DNA of 10,387 nucleotides from Bacillota bacterium. Its GTDB lineage: Bacteria > Bacillota > Clostridia > Oscillospirales > Ethanoligenentaceae. Below the pieces are notes generated by a model that worked only from the letters and a program-made list of their open reading frames with translations, had not been told where the DNA came from and did no database searches. The position numbers and the translations under genes were made by a program. Shown piece by piece: positions 8,450 through 10,387 of this stretch (position 1 is the stretch's first letter; every line of letters starts with the position of its first letter). Where the stretch lies: the NCBI GenBank assembly GCA_023391835.1, contig JAEWAE010000063.1, positions 1 through 10,387 of the forward strand, written 5' to 3'.

Positions 8450-9793
8450 TCAGTTGGCGCGGATGTTTTTAATGATATCTTCCACCGTCGCCTTAAAGCG
8501 TGGCTTGTTTTTCATGTCTTCCTCCACCCTCTGGATGGCGTAGACTACGGTGGAATGGTCGCGGCCGCCGAATTCTTCGCCGATGGAGGAGGTGGACATC
8601 TGGGTGATTTCCCGCACGACATACATAGCTACCTGCCGTGCGGTGGAAACATTGCCCGATCGCGGCTTGCCGCGGATGTCGTCGCCGCTGACGCCGAAGG
8701 TGCGCGACACTTCGCCGATGATGCGGTCCACCGTCACAGGCACCGGCTGGTTGTCGTTGAGGATGTCGCGGATGGCGTTCTGGGCGATGGCAATGGAGGG
8801 GGGGTCGCCGGCCAGCAGATTGTAGGCCTTCATCTTCTTGACTGTGCCTTCCAACTGCCGAATGTTGTTTTTGAGCCGGTTGGCGATATATTCGGAAACT
8901 TCGTCCGGGATGGAAAGCCCCAGCAGCTCCGCCTTTCGGCGGATAATGGCCAGCCGTGTTTCAAAATCCGGCGGCTGGATGTCGGCGATGAGACCCCACT
9001 CAAAGCGGGTGCGCAGCCGGTCTTCCAGCGTCTGGATCTCTTTAGGCGGCCGGTCGGAGGTGAGCACGATCTGCTTTTTCGCCTCATAAAGAGAATTGAA
9101 GGTGTGAAAGAATTCCTCCTGGGTGGATTCCTTGCCGGCGATAAACTGGATATCGTCCACCAGCAGCACATTGGTCTGACGGTATTTGTTGCGAAACTGA
9201 AGCTGGCTGTTTTGTCGGATGGATTCCACCAGCTCGTTGGTGAAATCCTCCCCCTTGATATAGAGGATATTGTAGCCGGTGAAGCTTTTGAGTATTTCCT
9301 GCCGGATGGCGTGGAGCAGGTGGGTCTTGCCCAGCCCCGACGCGCCGTAGATAAACAGCGGGTTATAGGCCATGGCGGGGTTGGTGGCCACGGCCAGCGA
9401 TGCCGCGTGGGCGAATTTATTGGAAGAGCCGACAATGAAAGTGTCAAAGGTGTATTCATAGTCGGCGCTGGCGTAGCTTTTTTCGATGTCTTCCGGATTC
9501 TGCGTGACGACGTAATCGTAGTGGGAACGATAGCCGCTGGGCTTGTCCTCCTCCGTCACGATTCGGATGTCCACCGGAAAGCCGAGGGTCGCCTCGAAAC
9601 CGCTGCGGAGCAGCCCGTCGTACCGGTCTTTGATGATTTTGCGCTGGAAATCCGAGCGCACAAAAAAGACCGCCTCGTTGTCCTTGAGCTCAATGGGCTC
9701 CATACAGTAAATCCAGGTTTTGAAAGCCACGTCGCTGATTTTGTCTTTGCAGTAGCTGCAAACCCCGTCCCATACTTCCTTAAAGGACTGCAT
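8450..9793 (-). CDS. dnaA: Chromosomal replication initiator DnaA
   Basis: DnaA is the AAA+ initiator that binds DnaA boxes and opens oriC. The product has 447 residues, normal for the family. Domain I (1 to ~80) begins MQSFKEVW and includes FKTWI. A short linker of about 30 residues follows. Domain III has Walker A GASGLGKTHL (150-159, Lys156), Walker B VLLVDDIQF (Asp213/Asp214), sensor 1 LTSDRPP, the box VII arginine in LEDRLRTRFEWGL, and sensor 2 NNIRQLEG (Arg312). Domain IV (from about 345) carries the signature RQVAMYVVREIT...IGEEFGGRDHSTV that reads the box. The ATG at 9793 is chosen over the open frame reaching 10102 because GGAGG lies ten bases upstream and domain I begins there; the extra upstream frame is Phe/Pro-rich read-through of box-rich DNA. 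Box sites in its leader suggest autorepression. Confidence 0.98.
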   Translation of the reverse strand: MQSFKEVWDGVCSYCKDKISDVAFKTWIYCMEPIELKDNEAVFFVRSDFQRKIIKDRYDGLLRSGFEATLGFPVDIRIVTEEDKPSGYRSHYDYVVTQNPEDIEKSYASADYEYTFDTFIVGSSNKFAHAASLAVATNPAMAYNPLFIYGASGLGKTHLLHAIRQEILKSFTGYNILYIKGEDFTNELVESIRQNSQLQFRNKYRQTNVLLVDDIQFIAGKESTQEEFFHTFNSLYEAKKQIVLTSDRPPKEIQTLEDRLRTRFEWGLIADIQPPDFETRLAIIRRKAELLGLSIPDEVSEYIANRLKNNIRQLEGTVKKMKAYNLLAGDPPSIAIAQNAIRDILNDNQPVPVTVDRIIGEVSRTFGVSGDDIRGKPRSGNVSTARQVAMYVVREITQMSTSSIGEEFGGRDHSTVVYAIQRVEEDMKNKPRFKATVEDIIKNIRAN

Positions 9794-9803
9794 GTAGGTG
9801 TGA

Positions 9804-9808
9804 CCTCC
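9804..9808 (-). promoter_or_regulatory. dnaA: Ribosome binding site deciding the dnaA start
   Basis: GGAGG on the minus strand ends ten bases before the ATG at 9793. No comparable site precedes the more distal in-frame ATGs, whose translation would add a 103-residue non-conserved extension. Confidence 0.6.
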
Positions 9809-9845
9809 GAAAATAAAATATCCGGGAAAGAAATCCACCGGAAAG

Positions 9846-9875
9846 TGTGGAAAACTCGGTGGAAAGTGTGGAAAC
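9846..9875 (-). promoter_or_regulatory. Two DnaA boxes in a 21-base direct repeat
   Basis: GGAAAGTGTGGAAA occurs at 9840-9853 and again at 9861-9874 on the plus strand. Each copy holds a box, TTTTCCACA at 9846-9854 and GTTTCCACA at 9867-9875 on the minus strand. The 21-base offset is two helical turns, placing both on the same face of DNA. A degenerate TGTGAAAAG follows 11 bases on, at 9878. The sites lie within about 90 bases of the dnaA start. Confidence 0.6.
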
Positions 9876-9983
9876 GATGTGAAAAGGCGGGGAAAAAGGC
9901 GGTTTCGCCGGGGAAAATCCGCCGCTCCCAGCCCATAAAAAAACAAGGCCGAACCATCCGGAATGGCTGCCATGCATACGAAA

Positions 9984-9992
9984 TGTGGAAAA
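9984..9992 (-). promoter_or_regulatory. DnaA box in the dnaA leader
   Basis: TTTTCCACA on the minus strand, identical to the box pair after dnaA. It lies downstream of the predicted promoter, inside the leader, where bound DnaA could limit its own transcription. Confidence 0.6.
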
Positions 9993-10073
9993 AACCGATC
10001 AAAAGCGGATATTGCCCGGCACCGGGCCTGATTTAGAGGGACGAGCCGGTGTTTCTGCTTCGATTTACTATCT

Positions 10074-10102
10074 ATCTTACCATAAATAAGGCTCTCATTC
10101 AA
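10074..10102 (-). promoter_or_regulatory. dnaA: Candidate sigma-A promoter for dnaA
   Basis: On the minus strand TTGAAT (10097-10102) and TAAGAT (10074-10079) are separated by 17 bases. TG sits one base before the -10 hexamer (extended -10). Each hexamer matches consensus at four of six bases. Transcription would start near 10067, leaving a leader of about 270 bases that contains the DnaA boxes. The surrounding DNA is locally AT-rich. No stronger candidate was seen closer to dnaA. Confidence 0.5.
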
Positions 10103-10260
10103 CAGATTTCCCCACAGGGGGGGTGAATAATTTCACGCACGTGGTGAAAGCCTCCCGGCTTCCGAGGCCGTCTGGTGGCCTTCTGGGCGTCGTGGAAGGG
10201 ATGGCGCCGAAATTTACCCCCACTTTCCACCGGCGGATTTTCCACCGTCGGACGGCGGGT

Positions 10261-10341
10261 AGCGAAGCGAGCACCCGGGACGGCTGGAAATGGGTCGAGG
10301 ACCCGTGGCCGTGGGAATTCACCGCCAACGAGGAGGCCTGA
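10261..10341 (+). pseudogene. cotJB: C-terminal remnant of a CotJB-like spore coat protein
   Basis: The frame ending at 10341 finishes with GWKWVEDPWPWEFTANEEA. The Trp-x-Trp-Val-x-x-Pro-Trp-Pro-Trp-Glu ending is the hallmark of clostridial CotJB, and the next gene is cotJC, its normal partner. CotJB is usually about 80-95 residues, with an N-terminal helical part including LYLDTHP and a YGPLT motif. Neither is present upstream in any plus frame. Only about 20-26 codons look genuine; the same frame continues back to an ATG at 10123 but encodes Arg/Pro-rich sequence overlapping origin-like boxes. The piece is therefore either a 5' truncation by deletion or rearrangement, or an assembly join. 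The stop codon lies inside the cotJC leader, so an intact ancestor would have been coupled to cotJC. Confidence 0.6.
10331..10336 (+). promoter_or_regulatory. cotJC: Ribosome binding site for cotJC
   Basis: AGGAGG inside the last codons of the cotJB-like tail is ten bases before the cotJC ATG. A second purine-rich GAGG (10340-10343) is only three bases from it. The ten-base spacing equals that of dnaA and gyrB here. Confidence 0.5.
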
Positions 10342-10346
10342 GGAAA

Positions 10347-10387
10347 ATGTTCAATTACAATAAAAAGCTGCAGTATCCCGTCAAAAT
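10347..10387 (+). CDS. cotJC: Spore coat protein CotJC, manganese-catalase-like (5' end only)
   Basis: The first 13 codons read MFNYNKKLQYPVK and run off the window. Clostridial and B. subtilis CotJC proteins start with Met, an aromatic residue, and then KKLQYPV, so the match is specific although short. CotJC is a ferritin-like di-manganese catalase homologue deposited in the spore coat, normally encoded after cotJA and cotJB in a mother-cell operon. Here it is read away from dnaA, directly beside the origin. The AGGAGG site overlapping the cotJB-like tail supports the ATG at 10347. No sporulation-sigma promoter was recognised upstream. If the truncated cotJB is real, cotJC expression would depend on an unidentified promoter. 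Confidence 0.75.
   Translation, partial: MFNYNKKLQYPVK

Larger units (their letters stand above)
9794..10260. other. oriC: oriC upstream module and dnaA leader (no gene seen)
   Basis: About 470 bases without a supportable gene. They contain exact or near TTTTCCACA boxes at 9846-9854, 9867-9875 and 9984-9992. Weaker sites, some in the opposite orientation, are TTCCCCACA at 10108-10116, CTTTCCACC at 10223-10231 and TTTTCCACC at 10238-10246. A promoter-like pair is at 10074-10102. A compact hairpin GCCCGG/CCGGGC lies at 10014-10027, and a seven-base A run (T run in the dnaA leader) at 9937-9943. The region matches the incA/incB position of the B. subtilis origin. Past about 10200 the sequence still has origin-like box words until the cotJB-like coding tail begins. 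Confidence 0.65.

Noticed and set aside
9937..9972. Transcription attenuator in the dnaA leader (T7 run after a possible hairpin)
   Set aside because: The run of seven T is real on the minus strand, but the preceding sequence folds only into a short interrupted stem.
9975..9982. CATACGAA as a sigma-E -10 element for the cotJ genes
   Set aside because: It matches six of eight consensus bases, but no ATA-type -35 lies at the right distance and it is about 370 bases from cotJC.
10060..10090. Second DnaA-trio in the upstream module (GATAGATAGTAA on the minus strand)
   Set aside because: The repeat is four-base rather than three-base, overlaps the promoter -10, and has no good DnaA box beside it.
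9794..10102. N-terminal extension of DnaA by ~103 residues
   Set aside because: The frame is open but encodes Phe/Pro-rich sequence generated by the DnaA-box words. Domain I begins at the ATG at 9793, which has a ribosome binding site.
10123..10260. Full-length novel 72-residue gene beginning at the ATG at 10123
   Set aside because: Only its last ~26 codons resemble a protein family (CotJB). The upstream part is Arg/Pro-rich, overlaps origin-like boxes and has no ribosome binding site.

Overview
The window is the replication-origin neighbourhood of a GC-rich, spore-forming Clostridia-type Firmicute. The evidence is the gene order dnaA-dnaN-yaaA-recF-remB-gyrB-gyrA, a Gram-positive style remB (DUF370), strong AGGAGG-type ribosome binding sites, and a spore-coat cotJ locus at the right edge. 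High GC, the GyrA sequence around the catalytic core and the LPLWGKMLNVEKA stretch of GyrB suggest an Oscillospiraceae/Ruminococcaceae-like gut lineage, but that placement is an inference.

Layout. All genes up to about 9.8 kb lie on the minus strand and read leftwards. From right to left they are dnaA (initiator), a 309-base dnaA-dnaN gap, dnaN (sliding clamp), yaaA/rlbA (small S4 protein), recF, remB, gyrB, gyrA, a terminator hairpin, and a HAD-family phosphatase ending near the left edge. dnaN, yaaA, recF and remB are packed with 8-base and 4-base overlaps and a 2-base gap, which suggests translational coupling. Rightward from dnaA is a roughly 470-base non-coding stretch rich in DnaA-box-like sequences. 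It is followed by the last ~26 codons of a cotJB-like gene (the rest is not visible) and the first 13 codons of cotJC on the plus strand. Genes therefore point away from the interval 8.15-10.25 kb on both sides, as expected around a bidirectional origin.

Origin. Near-identical DnaA boxes of the form TTTTCCACA lie both upstream of dnaA (9846-9992) and directly downstream of it (8414-8446). This gives a bipartite oriC like that of Bacillus subtilis. In the dnaA-dnaN gap, a TTGTCCACA box is followed by a GC-containing spacer, a run of DnaA-trio-like triplets, and an AT-rich stretch. This is the arrangement of the basal unwinding system described in B. subtilis. A sigma-A-like extended -10 promoter sits at 10074-10102 and would make a ~270-base dnaA leader containing the upstream boxes, consistent with autoregulation.

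How the genes work together. DnaA opens the origin. DnaN is the processivity clamp. RecF supports gap repair at stalled forks. GyrA/GyrB remove positive supercoils. RemB is a DUF370 regulator that travels with this cluster. No defence system, CRISPR array, transposase, tRNA or rRNA was seen. The points most worth a second look are the unwinding element, the helically phased box repeat, and the abrupt junction between origin DNA and a cotJB tail.
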